Assembly: GCA_964531225.1 (NCBI GenBank)
Contig: CAZHDB010000003.1
Coordinates: 51,169 to 115,168 of the forward strand
DNA from: CAZHDB01 sp964531225
GTDB lineage: Archaea; Thermoproteota; Thermoprotei_A; Sulfolobales; Desulfurococcaceae
Direction of reading: 5' to 3'
Length of the DNA stretch: 64,000 nt
The notes beneath the pieces are model-generated. The model made no database searches. It saw nothing but the letters and a program-made list of their open reading frames with translations, and was not told the DNA's origin. This document shows positions 35,485-45,278 of the stretch, in pieces (the stretch's first letter is position 1; every line of letters begins with the position of its first letter). A program made the translations under genes and the position numbers.

Positions 35485-37026
35485 ATGCAACTAGTAGGCC
35501 TTGTTGGAAGTGGTTCCACCACACTATATGCTCCTGTTATTATATGGGATCAAGTGGAGCACTTAGCCAAAGAAGAGCAATTAGTTCTTATAGAGGATGG
35601 TAAACGCGAGTTAAAATATCTTGGTGTCCTTAGAGGAGTTAAACGCTATGAGCCTTTCCTAAATATTTACCGTAGAACAAGCTATGTTGATAATCCTGAA
35701 CTCGTTGAAACCGGGACTTTACCACATAGTAGTGGGTACTCGGCTCTAATAGGAATTATACGTGGTAATAAGCTTAGAGAAGTTGATTTACCTCCGAACC
35801 CGGGCTCTAGGGTCTATGTTATTGAGTCATCAAATGACTTAGGACTGGATCTTGGTGAAGGTCTGAGGATAGGCTACCATAAATATAGTGGTATAGATAT
35901 ACCATTGGATCCTATGTGGATTACTTATCATGTAGGGATTGTTGGGGCAACAGGAACCGGTAAATCCAGGTTAGTACGTGCACTTATTGATGAAGTTCTT
36001 GAGAAGACTGCTTATAAAATTATAGTGTTTGATCATACTGGCTTAGATTATGCCCCTTATTATGAGAATAATATTATTAATGCATCGAATATTGTACTTG
36101 ATATTTCATTAATAGCCGATCTAATGCTTTCGCGTACCGGTCTTTATCAGCCTACCTACGAACCATATATCCTCTATTCTATTCTTAAGTACATATTTGA
36201 ATACTATAATTCTCTTGCGGAAGGTAGGAAAATTATTGATGAACTAAAGAGGTCAAGCGATACAACAACTGTACATAGGTATAAACAAAAAAGGATATAT
36301 GATGAGCATGGTGATTTTAGTGATTTTCTAAATAGTATTGATTTTGAGAAATTACTTGAAACTATGGCTAGACATCCCATTAAATGGGATCGTAGTGTAT
36401 TTAGAAGAGTTGCAATGGATGCCGTGGAAGAATTAAGAGGTAGAGAGAGTTCCAAAATTAGGCTTGGAGTAGCTATTGATATTAAGCTTGGAGATGGATT
36501 CTTTACTACATTAAGTAATCGCAATCTATTGCCAAGAGATATAGTAGATCGTGCTTGGAAAGACAGGATCGTTATAGTAGATCTAAGTACTGAAGATATT
36601 GCTACACGCAGATACATTGTAGCCGGAGTAGTATATGAGCTCTGGAAAAGAATTGAGACCAATAAAGCATCTATAGATACATTAGTGGTCGTTGATGAAG
36701 CACATAATTATGCATGTAGGAATTGTGGTGAAGCACATTACGCACTTACACGTGTAGCTCGTGAAGGTAGGAAATGGGGATTCGGCTTAATTCTTGCTAC
36801 TCAGAGGATTATGGATATAGATCCAGAAATACGTAGTAATATTAATACATGGTTCTTTAGCAAATTACAGACACCAAATGATTACAATGAGCTTAAAGGA
36901 TACATGGATTTAGCAGGTATAACTGAACAGTCATTAGCTGCCTTAGCCAGAAGAGAGTTTTATCTAGCAGGTCTTATGAATCCACTAAAGATACCTGTTT
37001 TATTAAGAGTTAAGGAGGTTAGATGA
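35485..37026 (+). CDS. herA: HerA-type hexameric DNA-translocating ATPase
   Basis: This 513-residue protein has an N-terminal beta-barrel-like region (HAS-barrel position), Walker A GATGTGKS at 154-161, Walker B VVVDEAHNY at about 408-416 and the sensor-like region LILATQRIMDID. This is the HerA/DUF87 family, which with NurA resects DNA ends in archaeal double-strand break repair. A TATA box (TTTATATA, about 35442) and GGAGG precede the ATG at 35485. The nurA-like gene starts three bases after its stop. No mre11 or rad50 is next to them, unlike in many archaea, so this may be a stand-alone pair. Confidence 0.85.
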   Translation: MQLVGLVGSGSTTLYAPVIIWDQVEHLAKEEQLVLIEDGKRELKYLGVLRGVKRYEPFLNIYRRTSYVDNPELVETGTLPHSSGYSALIGIIRGNKLREVDLPPNPGSRVYVIESSNDLGLDLGEGLRIGYHKYSGIDIPLDPMWITYHVGIVGATGTGKSRLVRALIDEVLEKTAYKIIVFDHTGLDYAPYYENNIINASNIVLDISLIADLMLSRTGLYQPTYEPYILYSILKYIFEYYNSLAEGRKIIDELKRSSDTTTVHRYKQKRIYDEHGDFSDFLNSIDFEKLLETMARHPIKWDRSVFRRVAMDAVEELRGRESSKIRLGVAIDIKLGDGFFTTLSNRNLLPRDIVDRAWKDRIVIVDLSTEDIATRRYIVAGVVYELWKRIETNKASIDTLVVVDEAHNYACRNCGEAHYALTRVAREGRKWGFGLILATQRIMDIDPEIRSNINTWFFSKLQTPNDYNELKGYMDLAGITEQSLAALARREFYLAGLMNPLKIPVLLRVKEVR

Positions 37027-37029
37027 GTA

Positions 37030-38235
37030 TTGGAAGAACATAAGGGATTTCTTGAAGAGGCAGTTGATGATAAGCTTTATGAAGAACCTATTCCCTCTAT
37101 TGTTGTGAAAGGTATTGAAAGGGAAGTAGAGAGAATAGTTAATTCATATAATATTCGTAGCTTGATAGAGAATAGGGACAGTATTAGAAATAGTCTTCTT
37201 AAGGAGAATATATTAAAGGAGATCCCTAAATATACTGGTTTAAAGCCATGCTTAGTAGCCATAGATACCGGCTTTACATCTCCTCCTCTAGAACTTACAG
37301 GCGGCAGACTACTAGTAATAATTAGATCGCATGTTTTTCAGGGATGTAGTTCATACGGTGAATACCCGGTTTTTGACAGTGTTGGATACATTCGATTCAC
37401 TGATCGGACAGAAGCTATTGCCAAGCCCTTGTCCAAGATCTATGAAAGAGAATTTATTAGACAAGTACTTTTGAGCAAGAAGAATGGAGAAATAGATCTT
37501 GATCTAATACTTATTGATGGAGAGCTTTTCCCAAGGACTCCCCCGGGATATAGTTCTCGGTTTAGCCGTGAAAGCTATATTATGAAGCTATATAAGAGAA
37601 TTATTGAAATAACTAGTGAAATCCTTAGACTTGCTCAAGAGACAAATACTGCATTAATAGGTGTTATTAAAAGAAGCTATGGACGAGACATAGCTGTTAG
37701 ATTACTTAATAATAAACTTATTATCAACGATAAAGCCTTGGCTACATATATATTGAATCCCGGTGAATGGATAGATCTTGGTCTATATATTGATTTGATT
37801 TATTATATAAAGAAGTTTCTCAATAAGTATGAGGGCGTACTTAGTCCACGGGAATGGAAGGCTCTTAATGAGAGGTTATCGTGGATTACAAGTGTTATAC
37901 GTGAGAGTGATAATTCATCAAATATCGGAGTTATTGTATATAAGGCTTTTAATCCATCATACTATATGATTGCCACTAAGATCGAATATTGGACAAGCAA
38001 TAAGTATCCTCTAGAAAAATTATTAGCCTATATATCGAGTATAACCGGTATAAATGGTGTTCCCCATCCAATAGATCTTGTTGACTCAATGGCTTTAGTC
38101 AGGAAAGATCTGCTATATCTTATACAACAACAATTATTTAATGAACTATATAGGAGAACTGGAGATAAAGATCTAGCTTTAAGCATAGCAGGATTAACTA
38201 ATCCGGAGAAAATTGGAAGAATAGGAGTAAAATAG
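37030..38235 (+). CDS. nurA: NurA-domain nuclease
   Basis: This 401-residue protein starts at a TTG three bases after herA. The NurA nuclease core begins with LVAIDTGFTSPP (metal-binding Asp at about 79). It contains a second acidic motif LILIDGELFPR and the helical bundle between them. The C-terminal part carries HPIDLVDSMALV, similar to the final conserved block of NurA. In the known complex NurA dimers cut DNA fed by the HerA hexamer. Position and motifs make this a confident partner call, although the sequence is a divergent family member. Confidence 0.75.
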   Translation: MEEHKGFLEEAVDDKLYEEPIPSIVVKGIEREVERIVNSYNIRSLIENRDSIRNSLLKENILKEIPKYTGLKPCLVAIDTGFTSPPLELTGGRLLVIIRSHVFQGCSSYGEYPVFDSVGYIRFTDRTEAIAKPLSKIYEREFIRQVLLSKKNGEIDLDLILIDGELFPRTPPGYSSRFSRESYIMKLYKRIIEITSEILRLAQETNTALIGVIKRSYGRDIAVRLLNNKLIINDKALATYILNPGEWIDLGLYIDLIYYIKKFLNKYEGVLSPREWKALNERLSWITSVIRESDNSSNIGVIVYKAFNPSYYMIATKIEYWTSNKYPLEKLLAYISSITGINGVPHPIDLVDSMALVRKDLLYLIQQQLFNELYRRTGDKDLALSIAGLTNPEKIGRIGVK

Positions 38236-38301
38236 GTTAAGTACAAATGCTCAATCGAATGCTTTGTTTTCTCAAGGACATAATTATAGATACTAATTGT
38301 A

Positions 38302-38378
38302 ATATTCAATAGTAAAGAAAGTAGGAATTTATAACCTATTGTATGAATCAAATTTAATACTTACTTTCTATTGAATAT
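38302..38378. repeat. Long-range inverted repeat upstream of serA
   Basis: ATATTCAATAG (38302-38312) is the exact reverse complement of CTATTGAATAT (38368-38378). Flanking GAAAGTA and TACTTTC segments extend the pairing imperfectly. The 55 bases between are AT-rich. It lies 27 bases before the serA start and could form a leader hairpin, a regulator site, or be a small mobile-element relic. Confidence 0.5.
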
Positions 38379-38404
38379 GGAATCGAAGGAAAGGGTGATT
38401 ATAT

Positions 38405-39334
38405 ATGAAGGTTTTAATTGCAGCTCCTATTCATAATAAAGCTATTAAAATGCTTAAGGAGGCCGGCTTTGAAGTCGTGGTCAAGGAGTATCCTGATGAG
38501 AGTGAACTAATTGAATTAATTAAGGATGCTGATGCATTAATTGTGCGTAGTAAGCCTTTAGTTACTCGCAGAGTTATTGAAGCCGCTGGAAAATTAAAAG
38601 TCATTGGCCGTGCAGGCGTAGGCCTTGATAACATAGACCTTGAAGCAGCCGATGAAAGAGGCATAACGGTATATAATGCGCCTGATGCTTCTACAAATAG
38701 TGTTGCCGAATTAACTATTGGTTTAATGTTGGCTGTTCTCCGTAAAATATCCTATGCCGATCGTAGTATGAGAAATGGTAAATGGGTTAAGAAAGAGTGT
38801 CTAGGACGAGAATTACATGGCAAAGTTCTTGGAGTTATTGGTATGGGCCGGATAGGGAAAGCTGTTGCAAGAATAGCCTATTACGGTTTTGGCATGAAGA
38901 TCATTTACTATAGTAGAAGGCGTCATAGGGATATAGAGGAAGAAGTCAAAGCCCAATATTATGATCTCGAAACAGTACTGAGAACAGCTGATGTTATAAC
39001 AATTCATGTATCACTTACTCCCCAGACAAAACACTTAATTAATGAAGAAAGACTCAAACTCATGAAGCCAACGGCAATCCTGATTAATACTGCTCGCGGC
39101 AGCATTATTGATACTAACGCTTTAATAAAAGCATTAAAAGAAGGCTGGATAGCAGGTGCCGGACTCGATGTATTTGAGGAAGAGCCATTGCCGAAGAATC
39201 ATCCCTTGACAGAGCTCGATAATGTAGTTTTGACCCCTCATATCGGAGCAAATACTATTGAAGCCCAAGAAAGAGCTGGCATAGAAATAGCACATAAAAT
39301 AATAGAGTATTTCAAAAATATAGGTACATATTAA
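38405..39334 (+). CDS. serA: D-3-phosphoglycerate dehydrogenase-like D-2-hydroxyacid dehydrogenase
   Basis: This 309-residue NAD-dependent enzyme has IGRAGVGLDNIDLEAA, the Rossmann motif GVIGMGRIGKAVARI at about residue 142, NTARGSIIDTNAL with the catalytic Arg, DVFEEEPLP with the Glu, and LTPHIGANT with the His. The short length without an ACT or ASB domain is normal for archaeal enzymes of this group. It probably makes 3-phosphohydroxypyruvate for serine synthesis, though glyoxylate or hydroxypyruvate reductase activity cannot be excluded. It stands alone on the plus strand. Confidence 0.85.
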   Translation: MKVLIAAPIHNKAIKMLKEAGFEVVVKEYPDESELIELIKDADALIVRSKPLVTRRVIEAAGKLKVIGRAGVGLDNIDLEAADERGITVYNAPDASTNSVAELTIGLMLAVLRKISYADRSMRNGKWVKKECLGRELHGKVLGVIGMGRIGKAVARIAYYGFGMKIIYYSRRRHRDIEEEVKAQYYDLETVLRTADVITIHVSLTPQTKHLINEERLKLMKPTAILINTARGSIIDTNALIKALKEGWIAGAGLDVFEEEPLPKNHPLTELDNVVLTPHIGANTIEAQERAGIEIAHKIIEYFKNIGTY

Positions 39335-39345
39335 AAGAAGCTGTT

Positions 39346-40827
39346 TTAAATTTCTAATTCTTTTAATTCTTCAAATTCTTTTTCCTCAGATTCTTCAGTC
39401 TCTACTTCTTCCTTGGCCCGCTTTTTCATTTGAATTCTAAAGAAAAAGTATAGTCCCGCAATAACTAATCCAACTACAACAACAATTAATACTAGAGTAA
39501 TGGGAGAAATACCAACTACTGGAGCCGCTGTTGATTCTGTCGGCCCAACGTTCCCGACCCCACCAATATTTAGTAATGGATCAATTTGTGGTTGAGCTTT
39601 TTCTTTATCCTTATATAGTAAGTAGACCTGTTTATCCGTACTTATTATTGCTTCACGGCTTTCAGGAAAACTTTCAGTACCATAGATATTCATCGTATTT
39701 AGTACAAATCTACCTTTAAATTGAGTATCATTTGCTGTTACTAAGAGTCTATTATAAACAAGCATTTCTCCGTTTCTATTGATGATACAAAGATAATAAT
39801 CTTTCTCATCACTAAATTCAATTATATCGATAAAAGTTATCCTTGCATCACTTACTCTAACAGACGCTAATTTATTAATATCATGGCTTTCAACATAGTA
39901 TAGATATCCATTTTTAGATCCAAAGAATACTGTGTAACTATAGGGATTCACCACTTGTTCATGAATAGGCCGCGTAGTTGCAAAATCCCCTTCTGGTAAA
40001 TTCAATGATTTTATTAACGAACTACTAGAGAGATCATAATAATATAATGATAATCTAGAGACAACGACCAGTACATTCTCATAAGCAATCAGATCGTATC
40101 CCACAATTTCATGGTTTAATGGAAATAACATTTCGACATTAGCTGTCCATGCATTTGTTTCAATTCCATTAAGATCTAAGGCATATAAATCAAGCTTGCC
40201 TGTAACTTCATTTTCTTTTTGATATAATAGGTATTTCCTGCCGTTATAGTTTAGTATGTAAGTTGGCGTATTATGTACGATTCGACTATCAAATTTTTTA
40301 TTAAGACGATTATTCATAAATACCAATACCCATACTCCATCAACACCAGTAACTACAACAATATCAACATTATTAACACTATAGCTACTAATAGTATAAG
40401 GACCAGTAATCCCCATTAAAGCAATATGGGCAACGGGTTCCTCCGCACTATCGGTACGGTCATATACACATAGTGTATCAACATCCTCTATATTAACAAC
40501 TACATACAAATATTTAGAAGTAACATCAACATTACTAACTACTTCACCCGGAAGAGCTGTGAAGAATCCCTGTGTATGTTCTCTTGACGATTTATCGAAT
40601 CTTATAGTGGCGATCCTATATTCATTACTGGAGCCTGTAGATACTCTTACAGGCACATATATGTAGTACTCTCCTGGTACTGAATATACTCCAACCTTTC
40701 CAACTATTTCTTCTATCTTTACATTGTCCGAACCCAATGTACACATAGGATTAGATAACACAGCGATAATTATGAGTAATAAAATTATTATATATTGATT
40801 TGAATTCTTTACAATCATTATTTGCAC
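39346..40827 (-). CDS. Secreted beta-rich surface protein with C-terminal membrane anchor
   Basis: This 493-residue protein has an N-terminal signal sequence (about residues 12-32, ending near PMCTLGSD). About 400 residues of repeating beta strands follow, with alternating Tyr/Val/Asp patterns compatible with a beta-propeller (NYNGRKYLLYQ, GSKNGYLYYVES, IINRNGEMLVYN). There is one membrane helix near residue 450 (ITLVLIVVVVGLVIAGLYFFF) and a highly acidic cytoplasmic tail (EEVETEESEEKEFEELKELE). The topology is outside domain, helix, short inside tail. It starts two bases after the stop of the 889-residue tubulin-like gene, so it is the last gene of that operon. The acidic tail could contact the polymer inside. 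Confidence 0.65.
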   Translation of the reverse strand: MQIMIVKNSNQYIIILLLIIIAVLSNPMCTLGSDNVKIEEIVGKVGVYSVPGEYYIYVPVRVSTGSSNEYRIATIRFDKSSREHTQGFFTALPGEVVSNVDVTSKYLYVVVNIEDVDTLCVYDRTDSAEEPVAHIALMGITGPYTISSYSVNNVDIVVVTGVDGVWVLVFMNNRLNKKFDSRIVHNTPTYILNYNGRKYLLYQKENEVTGKLDLYALDLNGIETNAWTANVEMLFPLNHEIVGYDLIAYENVLVVVSRLSLYYYDLSSSSLIKSLNLPEGDFATTRPIHEQVVNPYSYTVFFGSKNGYLYYVESHDINKLASVRVSDARITFIDIIEFSDEKDYYLCIINRNGEMLVYNRLLVTANDTQFKGRFVLNTMNIYGTESFPESREAIISTDKQVYLLYKDKEKAQPQIDPLLNIGGVGNVGPTESTAAPVVGISPITLVLIVVVVGLVIAGLYFFFRIQMKKRAKEEVETEESEEKEFEELKELEI

Positions 40828-40829
40828 CC

Positions 40830-43499
40830 TTATTCAACTCTCATTCTATTAATATTGTCTATTACATCATTTATAAGTGAATCCATTTCACTATATATTT
40901 TGATGGCTTCATCGAATATATTTTTCACTTCAATGGAGTTCGTCTCAAGATCTCTTACAATTTTTGATAATCTAATTTTCAAAGCAATATTATCTAAGGT
41001 GTCCACGTAAATTGATAATGAACTAATCTTAGGTTTAAGATTAGGTAATTCTTCTTTATATTTCTCATAAACCTCATATAATTCTCTACCAACGATTGTT
41101 AATTCTTCAGAAAGACTCAATATTGAATCCTTTATTGGCTTTCTTATTTTCTCGATTTTAGTAATCCAATTAATTAACTGTTTAAGGTCTTCTATAAAGG
41201 CATTTAAGTTGTTATATGATTTTCTAGATTCCTGAACTATTCCAATAAGTCTATTTCTTAAAGATGTGATTAAACCTCCTGTTCTAGCTGGTTCACCTAA
41301 ACCAGCACTAGTTTCGCTAACAATTTTATCTAATGTAGGTATAACGAAGCTACCTAGCTCTAGGATCTTTTCCTTTAATTTACTATATGATACAATTAGG
41401 CTTCCAAGAATAATGGCTAGTCTATCCAATATACTTTCAGGATCCATGATCTCGTAATTTCTCCAGAATTTGACAACATACTCCCTTCCCTGTACCGGTG
41501 TTAAACCTTCTAAAACCTCGCCAACGATCTGAGCAAGATCATTTGGCTGCCCTAGTAGAAAGGCATGATGCGTTATTAGTCCTCTCCAACCCTCCTTTTT
41601 ATCAATTAAATTATATGCGTCATAGAGCCATTTAAGATCTCTTAGCCTTGGTGGGTCATTAGGAGCTGGGCTGAACAACTTTAGCCCGGACATCCACCAA
41701 TATACTATAAAACTGTACCTACGTATTTCACTATGTAATATTAGAGGCTCAGCATTAACCGCAATGTATTTTTCAGCAAAATTCTTGAATCCCGCAATTT
41801 TTCCTAGAGCAGTTTCATCAAAGTTTGAGCTATGAGTCATTATAAGACTCAATATGTATCCTAATTTCCATCTTTGATTTATGGGTTTAGCTTCATCAGG
41901 GTCATACTCCAGCACGCCATGCTTAATTAATAATTTTAGTACCTCCGGCCCAACCGTCTGTTCCAAACGTTCAAGTATAGCATAAGAATTAATATGTTCA
42001 TAATTCAATAACGGCTCTAATGTTATCTTCCCTGAGGCTATATAATTAATAGTGACATCAAGTATTTCATCGTACCTATTTAACATCTTAAACAATTTCA
42101 AAAGGTTCATGTGTTTCTTCAAAGAGTCCTTTATCTCCTTTATTTTTTCAATTTCATCAAGATCAAGGCTTGCTCTATAAACGGTTCTTTCATGTTTACC
42201 CGATCTCAAAGATAATTTTATATTTTCAATTTCGGATCTTAATCGCCCAGAAAGATCCAATAATTCATCTTTATGTTCTATAATTTTATTGATTTTTCTA
42301 TCTAATTCATTAATCTTCTCTGTAATTGCACCGGATAGATTCATATGAATGTCTTGTAACAACTTTATATTCTCATCTAAGGTTTTACTAATTATCTTAA
42401 TCCTGCTTACTCCTTTCTTCTTCTGCTCCGTTAACTTTGATAAATATGCTTTAACTCTCCTTAAAAGTTCGTCATATTTCTTATAGACTTTCTCATATTC
42501 TTTTTTAATATTTTCCAGCTCTGAACCAATTTCATGTACTATTGTCTTAGTTTTTTCATATAAGGCTTCAGAATCGATAAGCCAAAGTATCTCCTCGACT
42601 GGTACATAAACCATATAGTAACCTATTGTTGAAAATGAATGCCTATACTCACGTATTCTATAAAGGATATCACTTAGGTCCTTCTTTTCACCTTTAGCTT
42701 CTTTTCTATACTTATATGGAATGAATCCTATATCTAGTAAGAATCTGGTAATGGCTTCCGATAATTCTTGATCTTTATCAGTACCCTTAATTGTTCTACT
42801 TATTAACAAAAATGAATGAAACGGATTTTCATACGATCGCTTAGCCCCAATATCTTTACCATAATTCATTAGAAAATGTATTTCTTTGAGTGCTGCATAA
42901 GCATTTGCCTTATTGAAATTATGTTCCCTTGGACCAGGGATTATGCCTATACCGATCATGAATGGATCATTTGCATAGTTCTTTCTAACAAGATCCTTTA
43001 AGTCAAGAGCCAAATCAAGTAGTGATCCAGAACCGGTACCCCCGCCTAATGCACCTATTAATATAATTAGGAAATTGTTTGATCTAGTCATACTAACCAT
43101 TTTCTCCATTAAACCCGCGATTGCATGAATAACTGTGCCTCTATGAAACCAATATAATGCCTTTCCATAAGCTCTTCTATTACCGGCTCCCTGTCCCGCA
43201 GCAGGTAATAATTCGTCCGTAAGCCATGGATTTACATTCTTTAGAACCGAGGGTGAAGGTATATTTAAGTATATTTTGACTGAGTGCTCGTCTCTCTGTT
43301 TGATGTATTTCAAGTTATTTAGTGACTGCTTATCACTATCAATCACTATAAATTTTGTACTTCTCAGACCCCGTTCTTTTAGTTCTCCTAATTTCTTCAA
43401 TACTCCATATACTTGATCTACAATACGAGAACCTGTACCCCCTACACCTATAATGATCCTATTTATATCGCCTACGCTCAATGACACGAGTCTCACCAC
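40830..43499 (-). CDS. Large FtsZ/tubulin-superfamily GTPase (tubulin-like, coiled-coil extended)
   Basis: The N-terminal GTPase domain of this 889-residue protein shows the tubulin/FtsZ order of loops. GVGGTGSR is at 18-25, FIVIDSDKQSL at 50-60 (compare the FtsZ NTDAQAL loop), PAAGQGAGNRRAYG around 99-112 and the signature loop GALGGGTGSGS at 149-159. About 330-470 is coiled coil (ENIKKEYEKVYKKYDELLRR, INELDRKINKIIEHKDELL), followed by a long helical C-terminal domain with a second coiled region. FtsZ has about 350 residues, and I do not see the FtsZ T7 NxDxxD synergy loop. It best resembles the tubulin-like (Tubulin_2/FtsZ-like) families linked by comparative genomics to membrane remodelling. 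It overlaps the upstream membrane-protein gene by seven bases. Confidence 0.75.
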   Translation of the reverse strand: MVRLVSLSVGDINRIIIGVGGTGSRIVDQVYGVLKKLGELKERGLRSTKFIVIDSDKQSLNNLKYIKQRDEHSVKIYLNIPSPSVLKNVNPWLTDELLPAAGQGAGNRRAYGKALYWFHRGTVIHAIAGLMEKMVSMTRSNNFLIILIGALGGGTGSGSLLDLALDLKDLVRKNYANDPFMIGIGIIPGPREHNFNKANAYAALKEIHFLMNYGKDIGAKRSYENPFHSFLLISRTIKGTDKDQELSEAITRFLLDIGFIPYKYRKEAKGEKKDLSDILYRIREYRHSFSTIGYYMVYVPVEEILWLIDSEALYEKTKTIVHEIGSELENIKKEYEKVYKKYDELLRRVKAYLSKLTEQKKKGVSRIKIISKTLDENIKLLQDIHMNLSGAITEKINELDRKINKIIEHKDELLDLSGRLRSEIENIKLSLRSGKHERTVYRASLDLDEIEKIKEIKDSLKKHMNLLKLFKMLNRYDEILDVTINYIASGKITLEPLLNYEHINSYAILERLEQTVGPEVLKLLIKHGVLEYDPDEAKPINQRWKLGYILSLIMTHSSNFDETALGKIAGFKNFAEKYIAVNAEPLILHSEIRRYSFIVYWWMSGLKLFSPAPNDPPRLRDLKWLYDAYNLIDKKEGWRGLITHHAFLLGQPNDLAQIVGEVLEGLTPVQGREYVVKFWRNYEIMDPESILDRLAIILGSLIVSYSKLKEKILELGSFVIPTLDKIVSETSAGLGEPARTGGLITSLRNRLIGIVQESRKSYNNLNAFIEDLKQLINWITKIEKIRKPIKDSILSLSEELTIVGRELYEVYEKYKEELPNLKPKISSLSIYVDTLDNIALKIRLSKIVRDLETNSIEVKNIFDEAIKIYSEMDSLINDVIDNINRMRVE

Positions 43500-44050
43500 T
43501 CATAGATTTTAATAATTTCTATTTCGGGGATCTTATTTCTAAGTTCCTGCAAGACTGGTTCAAGTTTTTCATTTAACCTGTTAATGTTTTTGTTGAGAAC
43601 GTCTATATCCGAAAGCAATCCCTTATAAGCTACAATTATGGTATCTACATATGAACTGAGTTTCTTTGCTTTAGTCGATATTGTATAGGCTTTATAGAGT
43701 ACAAATAAGTCTATAGCTATAACCAATATCGCCGTAAGAACGACTGCAAGGGATAATACGATGTCTAGACCCAATATTAATATATATGTATAATTAAACA
43801 ATAGGACAAGCCATATTACTGAAAGAATTATTCCTACCAAAGACATGAATATATATTGATTCAGTATATCTCTTAGCATAAATATTGTAAATATTAGTGT
43901 AAATATGGATAGCCCTAATACTACTAGATCCAAGACTTGATAAACGAATATATTAACCGGCAATAATGATGCCGTATTATTAGCCACATTTTGATTAAAT
44001 ACTCTTAATAGCAAGTATACTATAATCTCCCAAGAGATTGATAAGAACAT
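43493..44050 (-). CDS. Four-helix membrane protein with coiled-coil tail, in operon with tubulin-like gene
   Basis: This 185-residue protein has about four hydrophobic segments in residues 1-130. They include VLDLVVLGLSIFTLIFTIFML and ILGLDIVLSLAVVLTAILVI. A short cytoplasmic coiled coil follows (LLSDIDVLNKNINRLNEKLEPVLQELR). Its stop overlaps the start of the 889-residue tubulin-like gene (43493-43499), so the two are translationally coupled. A membrane anchor or receptor for the GTPase polymer through coiled-coil contact is the natural inference. No family is recognised. Confidence 0.65.
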   Translation of the reverse strand: MFLSISWEIIVYLLLRVFNQNVANNTASLLPVNIFVYQVLDLVVLGLSIFTLIFTIFMLRDILNQYIFMSLVGIILSVIWLVLLFNYTYILILGLDIVLSLAVVLTAILVIAIDLFVLYKAYTISTKAKKLSSYVDTIIVAYKGLLSDIDVLNKNINRLNEKLEPVLQELRNKIPEIEIIKIYEW

Positions 44051-44147
44051 TATTTCATCACCTAAACAGTTAATAAAATTTATCAGAGAATATAAAAAAT
44101 TTACTGGATTAGCTTTATATTTTTCTCATGTTATTTATGGTTAAATA

Positions 44148-45218
44148 GTGATTAGTATGAATAATGTTGATAATTATATTAATAAAACACTTGAGAGAAT
44201 AGACAACGTTTTGATAGATATTTTAGATTTAAATGAATCGCCTAAACTTATATATAGAGACCTTGTAAAAAAGATTTTTGAAAGCCTTAATAGTTTTGAT
44301 AAAAAAAGGATCCTACTCAATAAAATTTTACAATGCCAGGAAGAATTACCTAAAATTGCATTCGCATTAAAGCTGATCTTAAATAGATGTTTAGCTGTTG
44401 ATAAATGTGAGTTAGAAAAAGAATTAGAAGATATAGGAATAAAAATTAGAACTGAAAATATTTATGATCGATGTCCAATATTTTTTGCCATATCAATTTG
44501 GTTACCAGATATTTTATACAATTACTTTTCTAAAAACATTAATATAGAAACAATTAAGGATACCATTAATAATCTTAAAAAAGAAATAGATTCGCTCAAA
44601 GAACGATCAGAAAAAGAATCCGTAGACATTGAGAAAATAACGTTATCTACAAAAATGAAGGATCTAGGAATAATATCGATAAGTAAAAGGCTGCTTCGTT
44701 ACATAGATTATTATCTCAATAATGAAGTTCTATATAAGATAAGAAAATTCGAAACTTCTCTAAACGACTTAATCAATAATTTAGTAAATATTAATGTATC
44801 TATAGAGAAAATACTTAATAAAGATACAAGTCTTATATATTCCAATACACTTCTCAATAACTTATTAAAAATCAAAGAAGAATACGATAATATTACAAAT
44901 GATTTATCGAATATCAGCAAATTACTAATTGATCTAAAAACGCTATTCGATATATTTATTGATATCGATGAATTTACGAGATACAAAGACGAATTAGCCA
45001 CAATATTTCAATTAATTATGAAAATAAATCCAAATATTTATGAAAGAGATTTCATTCTTGTCACCGTAAGTACTAGTATATTTGACGAGCTCGAAAAAGA
45101 TCTTAAGAAAATTAGGGTTGACGACGAATTAGTTAAAACTATAGGAGATTTAAAAGATCGATTTATGAAATTTATGGAGGAGTGTATTATGATGCCCGTA
45201 TCTGAAATATTTTACTAA
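44148..45218 (+). CDS. Coiled-coil protein of the tubulin-like gene cluster
   Basis: This 356-residue soluble protein is very rich in Ile, Asn, Lys, Asp and Leu and predicted almost fully helical. Coiled coils lie around residues 135-165 (IKDTINNLKKEIDSLKERSE) and 205-285 (KFETSLNDLINNLVNINVS, YDNITNDLSNISKLLIDL). The frame opens GTG-ATT-AGT-ATG. The TATA element CTTTATATTT at about 44113-44122 allows a start at GTG 44148 or ATG 44157. No enzyme motif or membrane helix is visible. It diverges from the tubulin-like operon 97 bases away, so both may be controlled from one intergenic region. Confidence 0.6.
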   Translation: MISMNNVDNYINKTLERIDNVLIDILDLNESPKLIYRDLVKKIFESLNSFDKKRILLNKILQCQEELPKIAFALKLILNRCLAVDKCELEKELEDIGIKIRTENIYDRCPIFFAISIWLPDILYNYFSKNINIETIKDTINNLKKEIDSLKERSEKESVDIEKITLSTKMKDLGIISISKRLLRYIDYYLNNEVLYKIRKFETSLNDLINNLVNINVSIEKILNKDTSLIYSNTLLNNLLKIKEEYDNITNDLSNISKLLIDLKTLFDIFIDIDEFTRYKDELATIFQLIMKINPNIYERDFILVTVSTSIFDELEKDLKKIRVDDELVKTIGDLKDRFMKFMEECIMMPVSEIFY

Positions 45219-45278
45219 GTTTAATATAAAAGATAATTCCTAGTATTATTTAGCCATTATGAAAAACAAGTAAAATGA

